Shown: positions 44,781-57,656 of the stretch, in pieces
Position numbering within the stretch: position 1 is the first letter of the stretch
Layout of the letters: every line of letters begins with the position of its first letter
Assembly: GCA_037903475.1 (NCBI GenBank)
Contig: JBAJFG010000375.1
Span: 62,001-126,000 of the forward strand
DNA: 64,000 nucleotides
Reading direction: 5' to 3'
Source: Ancylostoma caninum
Lineage: Eukaryota; Nematoda; Chromadorea; Rhabditida; Ancylostomatidae
Translations under genes and position numbers: made by a program
The notes under the pieces: generated by a model
Database searches by the model: none
The model's input: the letters and a program-made list of their open reading frames with translations, nothing else
What the model was told of the DNA's origin: nothing

Positions 44781-47749
44781 ATGCATATCAGCATTTGAAT
44801 TAGTGTCAACCAAAAATTCGAGGTTTGTTTTTATTTACTTTGCTTTTAATCTGTCGATTCAACAGTACTAAATTTGCACGTGCGCACTTTGGCATCGTTC
44901 AGAGAAAAAGCGTGTGCTCAAACGTTAATGGGAAGTTTTGAGTGGTTTAGACATTGCTCAATCTAATATCTCAAGTGTTCGCGCTGCTCTTTGACATAAT
45001 GACGTCTACGTTCTGGTATTGCATCATTGGAATTGCGATATTAAAGATCCTTACTACTTAATTTTGAAAAAGATTCTGAACACACATCGTTAAGCCTGAA
45101 ATGCACAAAAGATTGTCTTTACGTTTTCGTTTCTCATTGCAATTAATAGTTAAAGTTTGCCCATACAGTCGCGGTCAATAAGATATGATCAGTGACATGC
45201 TGTAGGCGGAACGTTTCATCATAACCGGAATTTTGGGATGTGATGAGGTTCAAAGTACTCTTCCTTTTCGCTGCATAACATTGGTCTTATACTGAAAAAC
45301 TGCTCTTAGACAGAACCATCGCGTTGCAATCCAAATTCACCACTTTCATCAGCATGATGGTCTTTCATTTGTATCGCCTCATTTTGATTCACAGAGGAAT
45401 TATCTTGAATCGTATCTTGAATGAGTAATTTGCTGTAGTAGTAGTTTCTGTAGTCCCTTCTACAAAAGGTGTAATTACCAAAAAGCCCAAAAAAGTGAGA
45501 AAGAAGAGTTTTTATTAATCTCGAACAAAAGAACGGTTCTGATGGACGATATTCCTACGATATCCACTACTAACAAATAGCCTGACATTGAAATAGGAAC
45601 TGTAACGCTGCCAATAATCTTGAGATAAATAAAAAAAACATTTTGGTGAATTCGACCACTTACTTTGTTCACTTTCATTTTAGCAGAAAAGGAAAGTGCA
45701 GCAGTGACATCTGACGAAAAAAAAAATAGCCAATCATGTGGTGAAACTGGATGGTGTGATGATGTAATAGAAAAGGAAGTGTTGCTTTAGTACTAGCGAT
45801 CATAAGCTGCAAGAGCCCCAGAATATGGGGAATTTGAAAGGAAAGGGATAGGAAATCGGCTTGACAAAACCGATTTTTCTTGGGTAATGAGGAAAATCGA
45901 ATGTTGAAGCTGTGAAACAGGGTCACTAGGCGACCTCTCTTCAGAGGCTTACTTCTCTTATTTGCTTCTCCCTCTACGCATTCATTGACCTGATCCTTTC
46001 ATTGACCTGATTCATTCATTGACCTGATTCATGATTATTTGCTTTTGAGAGTTGTTTGGACCAAACAAGCAGTCCCCGGTGGATCTCAGATATTGCTTGA
46101 ATATATTGGCAAAACCTGTCCTCTGTTCTTAAATTTCAGGGAGCAAATGTCATGGAAACTTGAATGAGTAGTTGTTGATCTACTTTGCTGGTCGTTCTAA
46201 TGAAGCAGACGATCAAATGATACGTACTCTGGTGAAAAAAAACTGGCGAAATCTTCACCCATTAACAGCTCATCAAGAGGCAAAAACAATTTGGAAAATA
46301 AATCCAATTGAGATAAGCAGGGTTCGAGTGTAAGATGATGGTGATGTCTATCGCATTAGACATTCGATTGTGCTTCGTCCATCTAAGAGTGCGACTGTAA
46401 AGTCGCTTTGATTTCAAGATTTGGAGGGCCTTTCTGATGCATACAAATTTGAATTTTCCTAGTACCTGGAACAAAAATGGGTTGTTTCCTAAACCTTTTC
46501 ATGGAGTAACAGAGGAGGATCTTCTCGGGAGAAGTGACTACATCGCTTCATTATTCACTATGAGGCACAGAACTAAACGGGCACCGAAGGAGCAGGGAAG
46601 AGTCTTTAGCGAGTTCTTTGTATCTATTGTAATTGTAACCACATTCTCCTGGTGCATGCACGCAGATGCATAGAGCCATCGTTATGATTTCAACGAATTC
46701 AGTATTGGGCCTTATTTATTGGGCCTTATTAAGACTTGAGAGGGAACCGAAAAGGTGTAATGCACTTATGGTGATGTTAAGGAGAGAATGTGATGTAATA
46801 GGGTTATGTAAAGAATCTTAGTTTTATGTTGGTGTTGGGGCTTAACTCTTTGAAATAACCGGGGCTCAATACGTTGGTAGGTTTCAATTAGACTTTGAAC
46901 ACGATTGAAGTTTGCTTCTGTTTTTTTTTTGAGTTTTTGAGGCTCTTTTCACTCCCCTTTCTTTAGTGTCGTTAGCTTTTAGCACCTAATGCTTTATCAG
47001 ACCTTCATATTCAGAACGAATAAATTTTGTAATCCTGTGGTCCTCTTTTTTTGGGTTAGCTCGATATTTCTCAGAAGTGGGAACTTCTTAGTAAAAAATG
47101 TACTTAAAAGTTCAATTAAAGCTACACAAATACATCATCATCAGAAACAAACAATCTAACCAGCAACAGAACCATGTTGAGGATAACTTTTCCTACATGT
47201 GAAAATTCTGTAAAAAAGCATTCTTACTGAAAACGAAGGAGAATGGCGTGCTAGAGAAGGGCATTACCCCCTTTGTTTGCAGTAGTAGAATGTGTTATAA
47301 AATGAATGCTATCAGGATCTAGGGTTTTTAAATGATCGAGGAACAATAATCGAGTGATGAATTGAAACATTCCTCATTCCTGTTGTTCATCTCTGGCTCA
47401 TGGCGTATGATTTCTCTGGCTTCCGTTATTTTCCTCTCCAAAGTCAGGTGACAATACAGCACTCCGGATCGTAAGCAGTGGTGGTTGATCATTCTCATGT
47501 CAGGGTTCACATGCCTTGACGAACGTTCCATCGGATAAGAAGCAGAGTATGACAACGCTTTTGTATATTCTTCCCTTATTATGTTATTATATTAATGTGA
47601 AGTTTCCTCATTCAATTTCTATGATATTGAAAGTTGTGATTCCACTTTTGTTACAACCAAATGACTACATTACTTCCTCTGTCTTCGAATATTGTGTACG
47701 CCGTTGTGAATGGGGTACAACTCCCACATTTCATAGTCGTTGTCTCAAT
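44781..47749. other. Intergenic stretch, mostly featureless
   Basis: Contains a three-copy tandem repeat of CATTGACCTGATYCWTT-type units at about 45981-46032. A minus-strand frame at 47555-47330 (KITEAREIIRHEPEMNN) loosely resembles a Penelope-like C-terminus. No gene called. Confidence 0.4.
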
Positions 47750-49307
47750 ACGGAGTAACAATCATGTCACGATTGGTATTGAACGATTTTGCGGAGAGCT
47801 CAGCAATTTGCTCACCGATTACATTAATTCTTTGTTCATTTTACCATAGAATCCAAAATGACTCCACTGTTCTGCGCTTATACATATCTCCACCTCTCGC
47901 ACCAAGAATGGAGATCTCGAACTCGTTATCGTCATGAGATTGCCTCCGGTGAGTACCTTGTGGAGTTGATTGTTTGGCTTCTTATGAGCCATGCAGATGC
48001 TCTTGGACCGTAATGCCTGGCGGGCTGCTGTTCTCACCTATGTACTCTTCTCTGCATAATTTGTAGGTTACTTATTAGCGTTTGCCTGAGGTTGGTAGGT
48101 GGTACCTATACGACTCTAATAAAGTCTTCTGGATCCGAACTACGCATGCATGCTCTTGTCTGAGATACTCAGACAATCCCTCGTTCGGTGCAGGGGATAA
48201 TCTTGCTGGCCACGTAAGTAAGGCCCTGGCACCAGCGATTGGGCGCGCAGCCATCGAACCTTGCGCGCGCCTTGCGGGATCGGTGCACGCCCAGCGAACT
48301 CAATACGAGTGCCTAGCCATAACGTTACTAGCGGTCAATGGTCAATGCCGGATGATGCTCAAGTTTTGAACATTGAGCGGTAAGAGTACACCACATAGAT
48401 GTACTGGTGGTGCATGATCATCTTTACAAAAATGCCCACTATGAACTCCCCTTCAATGGAAGCTAGCGAGATTGAAAGACACTGGTTTCGCGCCCTCAGT
48501 AACCGGATATGTTGGCCGCAACGACCGGAGGAGTCCCACTGCTGCTGCTTCGTATTTTTTGCTGGTGAAAATGTGTTCTCGCGCGCGCCGAGCGATGATG
48601 TCGCTCGCGGCCAGCGATCGTCTTTCGTCGTCTGCGTTCTTCGAAAATCGTCCCTCCTCTGCTCCACGCCCAGCGAAGTTCTGCTCCGGCAGAAGCGAGC
48701 AACTTCCCCCACCTGCGTATTCGAAACTGAACTATTTCCTTCTGCTCCGCACGAAATGAAGCAGGGCTCGCTTCTTGCGGAGACTTCAGACAAGCGTGCG
48801 CGACCAGCGGGGTTTTGTCTGAGTAGTCCGAGATGAAAGGTAGACAGAAGAATACTTTTCTATCTCCTTTCTAACCAGGGAGGCCACCCGGGTACGGCCA
48901 TATCATCATATGGGAACCGTTAGATCGCGCTGTCAGGAAGGCTACGTCGGCTGAATCGGCTTTCGAGCTGTTATCCGAAGAAAACATTCTCGCCATATGG
49001 ATCATGTTGGCAACAACGCCGCGTTTTGTATTGACTGAGTGGATCTAAACGAAATGGATAAGAACGCTTTTCCTACTCGGATTCTGTACCACCTGGTTCT
49101 ATAGTCCCTGTTGACTAGGCATACCAGTACGATGAGAAATGCTAACCAGTTCTCGTTGTGCTCATTCCGGGTAAACTTGATGTGCTCAGACCGTTCAGAC
49201 CTATTATTGAGTAGATCGACCCAAGCATCCACTTCTGCTTGTATAGGCCAAAAGATGAAACAATCTTCGATATGGTGGCAGTATGAAGTAGATCGTTGTT
49301 CTAACAC
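47750..49307 (-). pseudogene. Penelope-like element relic (RT, endonuclease and C-terminal pieces)
   Basis: Read on the minus strand. 49307-49002 encodes the end of an RT palm and the following block (HIEDCFIFW in place of a YxDD motif; EHIKFTRNEHNENWLAFL; YRTRWYR). About 48055-47985 encodes a GIY-YIG piece (EEYIGENSSPPGITVQEHLH). About 47925-47845 encodes the tail (FEISILGARGGDMYKRRTV). Stops and a GC-richer block at about 48150-48830, perhaps a later insertion, break it. Confidence 0.6.
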
Positions 49308-52300
49308 AGGATTCTACATTCTTGCTCTGAAAGCTATAAACAGTAGCAACTGAATGAAATGGCCTGAGAGTGTCCATGAGAACATCTCTGTTGTTTATTT
49401 CGGGCGTGAGACGCTCATCGTAAGAGCCTCAAGTAACTTTTTTCCAGTGGGCTGCATAGAGAAAAGAATAGTGTAGTGCAAAAAAATCCGAAGGGTGTTA
49501 CGCAGAACCTCGAGGATATACTGTCTCAGAAAGAAAATCTCACCATAGATTAGTATAATAATTAGCCCCCCCCCCCCCTCCTTCGTTCGAGACCGAGACA
49601 GAAGTTCCGAGTTGGTTCTCTAAACCTAAGAATACGTACTAGTTTATATTAATGTATGGCAATATTTTGCCGCCTCCTAGTTAGAACGTCGGAAATGACA
49701 TTCTCAATGCCAGTTTTTTGGAATTCGCCGTTCATCGTCGGGTCGCCGAGCACCATGGCGGAGAAAGTGGAGCGACAACTTGGAGGGAGGAGCGTCTGGT
49801 ATATAAATTGGTCACCAGATGTGCGCACGCTCAGCGCACCATTGTTGACGCATACCGTCTGAGCCGACGCGTTGTGTTTTTTCTGCAATGTTGCCGTTGT
49901 ATGTCGTCTGTTTGCCTTCACTCAGTGCGACAAACTTCATCCTAAGGGAAGTCCTTGGGTGCAAGAAGGGACACCAGATCCAGTGACTTTCTAAAGAAGT
50001 CCCTGGGACCATTTTTTAGACCACAGCAAAGGACAGCCCTGTAAAGTCAGGATGTAAGGGAAGTTCTGAGAAACCTTCAGTGATCACAAGGATCTACTTG
50101 CTTCCGTGGGTATTCTCTCATTTTTAGCACCACTCCGAGACATCTATGGATCCTCTTATTCGTCACAATAATCGATTGAGCTCTACCACCTCCTCTCCTT
50201 GAATTGGACCATGTTTCTTGTATGGAAAAGGCTTCTTCTATCCCTTATAGGGTTTCATTTCAAGCGACGTAAGCTTCTTTTCTCTAGCAGAACCAGAACA
50301 AGAACGCCACTACATTCGTTTCAAAAATAAGCTTCACTTTAGCTGTTCCATCCGGAAATACTGTGACTCCATTCTCTTCTCGGCCGAAACGCTTTGTCTA
50401 CTAAGAGGAACATAATCCAGTACTTCATTATTGGGCTGGAACGGTTTTACCGAATGCCTTTTCTTGAGAAAAGGAGCGAAAAATTCACACTGCAAACAAG
50501 TAATTAATTTTGCGTAGCCTATTTGGGGAACTGTTTTCTAAGCACTGTCCCATCTAGAGGTCCGCCCCACTTCACGAACCTACAAGCCGTTCCGTAGTTG
50601 GTTTGTTTATTTGTTTATCTGTTCACATTTTGCGAGCTAAATATGTATCATGCAGCGGCGGACCCGGAAATGCTCTGCTGGGGGGGGGGGGTTAAAAAAA
50701 CTGGGGTCCTTGCTTTGGGGACCATAAGTTATAGCTATTTTAGCAATTTTATGAAGCATTGTCAAAAATGTTGACGAAATGACGACATATTTTCGAGGGA
50801 AGTGGGAGGGGGAGAGAGGACGGTTGCTTCCGATTCTACTTGTCATACTCTTGCTCTTCGCTGCTTTCGGGAGTATGTAATTTCCTGTCCCTCAATTTTC
50901 CAACGCTCTTCGTTTGCTCTCTATTTCTAAGTGGTTCCAGCCACAATTAACTACTAGTTCCAGTTTATTTATTTACTCTTTTTACTCAATAACTTGCCTC
51001 TAGTGAGTAACAACAAATCAGAGCTGGAGCGTTACTGTTGAGTTTCTCAAGAGCGAACGTTCCCAAGATATTCCTGTTCTGTCAGTTGACAGAAGTTTTC
51101 GTGGAAAATTTTTCACGCACTCCTTTCTCCATAAACTGTGACAAAATAATGCTCAAGCACTCCATAGAAGGTGCAGAACTTTTCTCTTCTACCAGTTTCT
51201 GTTGATGGTTCCAGCTATTTCAAGTCCGTATATAATACCTGTGAAAAACCACAGAACTAGTCTTCCTCGTTGTATGATCCTCGAGAGCCCGGAACTAGCA
51301 GCGAAGTGACCTTCGTTTCATACTTTCACTCCTTGCTCTCTATCCATCATATATCACTTTATTTTTATGTCAATGCGCATCTTTTTATTTCTTTACTGTG
51401 ACCGGTGATAGCGGACCTGAGCAAGGTCAACCGCTAACACGAGCTCTAACCACACTAATTTATCTCCAGTGCACCTCCCCTGAGAAAATGATCAGGGACT
51501 TAGTAAGCAGAAAAAGGCTTTGACTTTAGAGCCCACAGCAAATCAGCATTCTGGAGTTCCAGTATCACAACATTTTAGCGTCTATCTCCGCTGCTAACAG
51601 TGATCAAGCCATCGGGGAAAAAAGTGTGACCGTTCCGAGAAAGTCACGTTAGGGTGATAAAATTGCACAAAAATTATTTCCACATATTTTATTGCGGTCG
51701 AAGGGCTTGACGTCAAACGGCAAGTGCAGATCAAAGAAGAACTTGAAGAATGTCGAGAAATGATTTTAAAAAAGCATTGATATGATAATTGAGAACGGGT
51801 GGGTTCGGTTGGGAAGCATCAGCAGCATTTGAGGGGAGGATGGCAGCAAAGGGAGAGGAGATGTCCGCAGAGTTCGAACTTGACGTATTACGCTGTTCGG
51901 GCTGGGATCCTGCTTGGGTGTCATAAGAGAGTAACTACAACATTAGTACGTATTTTTATGTCAGACTGTTCATCATAATTTTTTCTTCAGTTTCCATATG
52001 CTACGTATTGCAGCAACGACACCCAATGATGAGGGGTTTTGTGGGGAAGGAGAGGTGGTAAAAAAAACTGTAAGAATAATTCAACAGTTTTCTCCAAGTT
52101 CTCAGTCTGAATGCTTGTCATCCGGTCTGGATGTTTGCACAGGATGGAAAGAAACAATGAACTGTGAACATTAGCTGCCTTTTTACTGCGTTAGCGCCGT
52201 CGTTCCACTGAACCTCCAGAAAAAGGAAATGCCATTGTTGCATTGGAATAAACATTCCACGTGCAAATGGTGGAACATCCGTTAGACTGAGCGCAGCACT

Positions 52301-55300
52301 AGTTGAGGTTTTACTTATTTTTCTGCTTTTTCCTGGACAAAGCGAAACATTCATATGACGAACTTCGAATACTAGAGAAAGGGGCCACGACTGGGTCTTA
52401 CAGGGAAAAGAGCGATCACCTTATTGCTAGCTGGGAAGAAGTCCGTGGAAGCTTTTTAGGATGAATTTTTCAGAGGATACAAACTAGTATCGGTAGGAAA
52501 AAAAAGTGGATGGGTGAAGGGGGAGGGGAGGTAGGGGAATACACTGGAAAATTTTGCCAGATAGTTATGTGGTAGAAATGGGAATATTATAGTAGAACGA
52601 CTTCTACTATTTTTTTTGGACACTTAATTTTGACTGCTAGACCTCTACTTTAAAAAAATTCCAGAATTCTGGCTGCCCAGATTCTTTTTCAAGACGATTT
52701 TACACCCATGTACCCCCCCCCCCTTCGCGCCCCCCCTCCATCCGTTTCACCCTCCACTGTCTTTGGCGCTGTTGCAGTTGACGTCTTTTCTGGACGATTA
52801 ACCAATATCATTGTCATATGTGCTCCCTGTTTAGCAAGAAAGACATCTTAGCGGAAAAAGCACTCCCGTAGAAAGCATCATACAATACGCCAATTAACAG
52901 CCGTCAGAAAATCAGCTGTCAAATTATGATCGGTTTTTAGCGCCTTTATGCTCTTGCTTGCACATCGTAATAAAAAAGGCAACCCTGACACCTGACAATT
53001 TGCAGCTCTGCAACTTGATTTGTAAGTGCTGTAAGTTGGCGCGTCGTTTTGTTCAGGTATCAAAGTTGACTGAGAGGTTCAAACCGTCTTTTCCTTGCTT
53101 TTTTTAATGTTCAATATCCAACAGACAAGGCCTTCTTTTTGGAGAGACAGCCATACTGAGCCGACCTTTGTTTGAGATGTTGTTCCACGTGAGCCTTCTT
53201 AAGAAGTGAAAAAACATCCTGAATAGGGTATTGGGACAGCTTTGACGGACTCCGCGGACGAGTTTTCGCTTCCCCTTCTCGTCTTTTTCTTTGTAATACT
53301 TGCCTCGGCGGAGCGGCTCGATGACAAGTAAAAACTCCACTTCAAACGAATCGGATGGCATAACCCAGTTCTTAGAAGTAAAATGTGCTAGCGTTTGCTC
53401 TACAGATACTCCGTTTCTTATTTCCCACTTCAGGGTTTCATCCTGGATCTAAGAAGCGTTCGAGAGCACGTTGTTCGGCAAATTGTTCTGAAGCGATAGC
53501 AATTTGCCGGAAAAACCAGTATCAAAAGGCAATTGCTCGCGATTGCTGCGTTTTTCGCCGACTTTTTTAGGGCGTTGCTGCTGGTCTACGCAGTATTTGC
53601 CTTAGCCAAATGCCGCTAGGTATTCACTTGAGAGGGGTCTCCCCTAAATGGGAGTATGACAACTTCTTTAAGGTATTGACAGGTATGCTGCTTTCCTCAG
53701 TTTGTTTCTTGCACTTCGTCGATTCGAATACTCTGACAAATAACCCATTGCCAAAAACCAACAACTCACCAAGCGCTAAGCGAAACCAGTTACGCGCACA
53801 TCAACAGACCTCAGACATAGAAACTCGCTTGCTAGCGATCCTCATCGACCGATTTGGAGACTGTGAGAGCATGAAGAAGTGTTTGCACGAGTGGACGTAG
53901 GTAAGTTGATCGCCTACTTGTTCACATGATTTGCTCTTCCTCCTTCTTGTCATGAATAGGATCTAGGGATGTGAGTACAGCACCGTATTTGGTAGAAATT
54001 GATGCTACTGTAGAATTCTGGACTGTTATTGTTATTTAAAATGCTCAGAGTAATCGTGCAATAACTGATGAAAATTCAGTTCACCTGGGTACAATAATTC
54101 CCTTTAGTGCAAGTATAAGCGCTGGATAATCAAGGGCAGGCAACTAGTTGTATACTTTCATAACTACCGCCGAAGTGCAAATTATAGCTGGAAAGCACAA
54201 AGGTTTCGATTTTCGCCCATGTTAGTCTAGGACTAATAGTTCGCGAAGTTCTGCTTATTCACACTGGCACACAGTCGGGGATTGTTCAAATATTTTATTG
54301 CCGATCAGAGGCAAATGAGTGATTCAACCCTTATTCGGCCATCAAGTTCGTTATTTTATACCTGTTTGACCGGTTTTCCTTTTATGGAAGCACCTCGCAG
54401 CCTGAATGAGTCGACACTACGGAATTTTATAACTAGGGAAATACTGCAAAGTAGCTGTTTTCGAGAGAAAAATCCTTCTTAAATACTCTTTCTGCTTCTT
54501 ATTATAGTGAACATCACTTCAGCTTCTGGCCCCAGACTTCTAAACCCAGTCTTTCTCTAACCAGTTGATGGGTGGTGCACGCGCTTCAACACTTCATTCG
54601 TCAAACGTCACCAAACAAGGTTTCCCGTCAGATTCGAGATCCTACCTGCTGTCTAGCTTCAGCGTAATCTTTCGAGAACTTTTTTTTCGGGCTAATTTCT
54701 AATGATGGCTGTGCGTTCCACGAGAACACCAAATACGAACACCAAATTAGCTCAGATTTGGGCTATCAAGCCCAGTTGAATAAATGAATGCACCGTTTAG
54801 GAACTGGATGGCCACGGAAGTTTGCAAAGCGAAATGAGATTGAGCTAAACGAGAAAACCGTTGGGAAGAAACTAGTGGCATCATGATTATTCTGAGTTTT
54901 TCCGGGCACAGAAATATTCGGCTCACTAGTACTACTGCTTTCAAGGTGCTTCGAGATCTTACAAAAAAAAGATCCTACCCTCTACTAACAGAGGCTTTCC
55001 TTCTTAACAAACAGTGCATAGAAAATTCAAGAAAATGCGCTGAAAAAGCAGCAGTAGCATTTCAGGGAAAGGAGGCATTGAAAAGCACCTCGTTTAGGGA
55101 ACATAGAATCAAGGAAAATTTATTGAACGTCCTCATAACATAAATTATTCTTGAATTATTTTGATTGCTATGAGGTATCGATGAATGAGAACATTGGTAA
55201 ACCAGTAGCTCATTAGTAAATCAAAGAATGAGCGAAACAATATATGTTAAAGTAGATCGAGCTGTTTTCAGTCTAGTGTACTAGGCCCGATAAGGCGCCA

Positions 55301-55596
55301 AGAGGCATAGGCATTGCGGATTGTGAGCATGGAGTAAAGAGATGACAAAATGAAGAAAACGCGAAGTAAGAATGAGGCCACTGGCAAATGATCTCAGCAG
55401 AGGACTGAAGCCTTCCTAAGATGTAACCGCGTTGTCCAATAAGGCGTAGATGTGGTCACATTGAGATCAGAACAGCCTTGGGCGTTATCACAGTGTTCCA
55501 GTCTCTCTGTGAATAGGAGCGATCGCTTCGCGACGAATTACAGGGCATACGAACATTAAAATCGTAGGTGAGTAGTGCTAAGATTCAGGATAGAAC
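49308..55596. other. Intergenic stretch without a recognised gene
   Basis: 6.3 kb. C or G runs at 49565-49578, 50682-50692 and 52712-52736. GCAGCGGCGGACC at 50652 resembles the end of the MITE at 21942, but I found no matching right end. Open frames at 53610-53900 (a hydrophobic start, then NSPSAKRNQLRAHQQ, ILIDRFGDCESMKKC) and 54883-55143 (Lys-rich) have protein-like composition but no recognised family and no confident gene structure. Confidence 0.4.
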
Positions 55597-55890
55597 ATGT
55601 TATTATTCATTGTACGGAAGCAGGTGTCACGAAATCAATTGATATTGCTCTACGGAGAAAATATGCGAGCTGCGAGATACTGTATACGCGACCATATGTG
55701 GAGGTGTGGCGAAAAATATGTTGATGAGACAATGAGGCCATTGCGCAGGAGGTTGGACGAGCACAGAATAGCGCGTTTACGACCAGCTTCCTACCCAAAG
55801 GAAAGTTTTCCACGACACCGGACCCTCAGGCACGCGACTCAGCAGCCACCAATGTTCAAGGTCCAGGTGGCATCCTCATCTAACTAAAAA
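55597..55890 (+). pseudogene. GIY-YIG endonuclease relic (Penelope-like)
   Basis: Open frame of 96 codons containing CGEKYVDETMRPLRRRLDEH, resembling the GIY-YIG segment of Penelope-like elements (usual form YVGETGRPL). The conserved Gly is replaced by Asp. The upstream RT is absent, and SFPRHRTLRH follows. Confidence 0.55.
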
Positions 55891-56035
55891 TTTGGAGTGA
55901 AAAATAACGGAAGCAAGAGAAATATGAAGGCTTGAGACAAAGATAAATAACAGAGATGAGTAGAAGAAAATATTGCGGCCAAGCACATGATTAGAACCCT
56001 TTCCCCTCTATAGCTATATAGAGTCATCAACGTCT

Positions 56036-56597
56036 AATTGTGAGAAGAGAGCAAAGTTACTTGGTTTACCAACCTTGCAAAGTAGAAGGAGTAATAGTGA
56101 CTTGTTAATGATGTTCAAGATAATTAAAGGAAAGCTTTCTTTGAATCCTGTTGAATTTTTTGGAGTACCGCTGACGAGAACCAGAAGAGGAAAGCTCAAG
56201 CTCTATGTCCCAGTTGCAAGGTCACAGGCTAGGTCGAGATTCTTCACTTATAGAGCTGTAAATGAGTTCAACTTGTTGCTAGCTGAAAATGAGCATTTGA
56301 TTGAATTGTCTTTGCAAGCTTTCAGAAAGCTTGTCAGGAGAACTTGTTTGAAACCATTGAATGTATGAACATGTTGATGTCGTTTCATATGTTGATGATA
56401 ACTGATATGTTATTGTCCTTATTTACGCGTGGTTTAGCCCGCGTCTCCAAATAAATAAATAAAATAAGGCGCTCTGGTTGTGTACGCATCACCCTACTGC
56501 TGCTAGCAAAGAAAAGGTGGGGTTTTTTTTCTCTCCCACGCTCTTCCCTCCTGCTTTTAGTGAGATTCCATTGTATAAGTCTACAGTACTGCATTAG
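56036..56597 (+). mobile_element. 5'-truncated LINE tail flanked by a 25-bp direct repeat
   Basis: 56066-56368 encodes a reverse-transcriptase C-terminal tail of the CR1/Jockey type (LGLPTLQSRRSNSDLLMMFK, then FFTYRAVNEFN, ending RRTCLKPLNV). The sequence continues to (AAAT)n at about 56448-56465 and 130 bp more. Exact 25-bp direct repeats at 56011-56035 and 56598-56622 (starting TAGCTATATAGAG) bracket the insert, as expected of a long target duplication. Confidence 0.75.
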
Positions 56598-56622
56598 TAG
56601 CTATATAGAGTCATCAACGTCT

Positions 56623-57620
56623 TGCTTCACGGTATCATTGCTAACTAGTTTGTTCGCATCTAATAACGTTAAGGGATTTCATGCATTCCCTAAAACCCTG
56701 TTAATACACCAGAACTATAAGAACCGTACAAGATTACCTGTTTATACGAAAGGAACGAATTCTCCTTAGCATTGATTAACAGAATATCGCACATCATCAT
56801 ATGATCTTGTGGAAAAACTGGAGTTCCGGAAATGTTCGCCAGACGTCTTTTGATATAAGATCATAAGATGAGGTCATGGTCTGCGAGGAACTGTTGCAAG
56901 GATTCTAGAAAATTTAAAGACATGCGACTTGAATGATATATGTTATATACTACGTTGGAAAAGTGAACATCAAATAAGGCTCAGAGACAGAAGCATACTA
57001 TATCAAATGTTGGGGTTCTGCAATAAAGCAAGATTGAATTCATTAGGCATAGAACTTCTTAATATTCACCACAATTCTGCTATTGCTCTCGGATCGTTCT
57101 CGAGAAATACACGAATTAGTGCCCACCGTATCTCTGTTGATCCCCTCATAAGAGGTCCATCCACTTGTACATAGTTCATAGCTGTGAACCAAACTCAATT
57201 TGTTCGCCCGCTTTGATTTATCACTAATCATGTAATTCACTTTCGAGTCGTGTTGGAATTTCCCGATTGAAATATCGTTAGTGCTACTACTATTTTTGTT
57301 CCCTTTATGCCTGGATGATTAACAGCAGAGTTTTTTCGCGGTACTTGCGCTCCGATCGGAAAACCATGATTTCCGCGCCACAACCGCGCACGGGGTCGGA
57401 CCTGTATAGCTGAATAGATGGGCGTAAACGTTTGGACCATTCCAAGCTGCACCACATTACATACTGTCATCTCTTCTTGCAACTGTCATGCTCGATCCGT
57501 AATCGTTCCACTAATTTGCATAATAACCGTAATTTTGGGACGAAGTGTACATGTGTATCTTTAACATTTTCGTTCTTATAACAAGAGTTATATGTCCATG
57601 CTTACCCACTGTAAAGCCCT
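56623..57620. other. Upstream region of the cuticle collagen
   Basis: About 1 kb before the collagen start. No coding exon seen. It must contain the collagen promoter, but I cannot assign elements. Confidence 0.4.
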
Positions 57621-57630
57621 CTATTTTCAG
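57621..57630 (+). promoter_or_regulatory. Probable SL trans-splice acceptor of the collagen
   Basis: CTATTTTCAG at 57621-57630, 26 nt before the start ATG at 57657, with no in-frame upstream exon needed. Confidence 0.45.
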
Positions 57631-57656
57631 AAGACTGGGCCCGTTGACGGAATAGC

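Noticed and set aside
45981..46032. CRISPR-like or satellite array
   Set aside because: Only three short adjacent units with no spacers; a simple tandem repeat in a eukaryotic sequence.
48359..48836. Overlapping 144- and 145-codon frames on opposite strands
   Set aside because: GC-rich sequence opens several frames at once; no motif and no gene structure.
49565..49578. Poly(C) and poly(G) tracts as regulatory or telomeric signals
   Set aside because: Isolated homopolymers without repeat units; several sit at MITE ends and may be sequencing-length variable.
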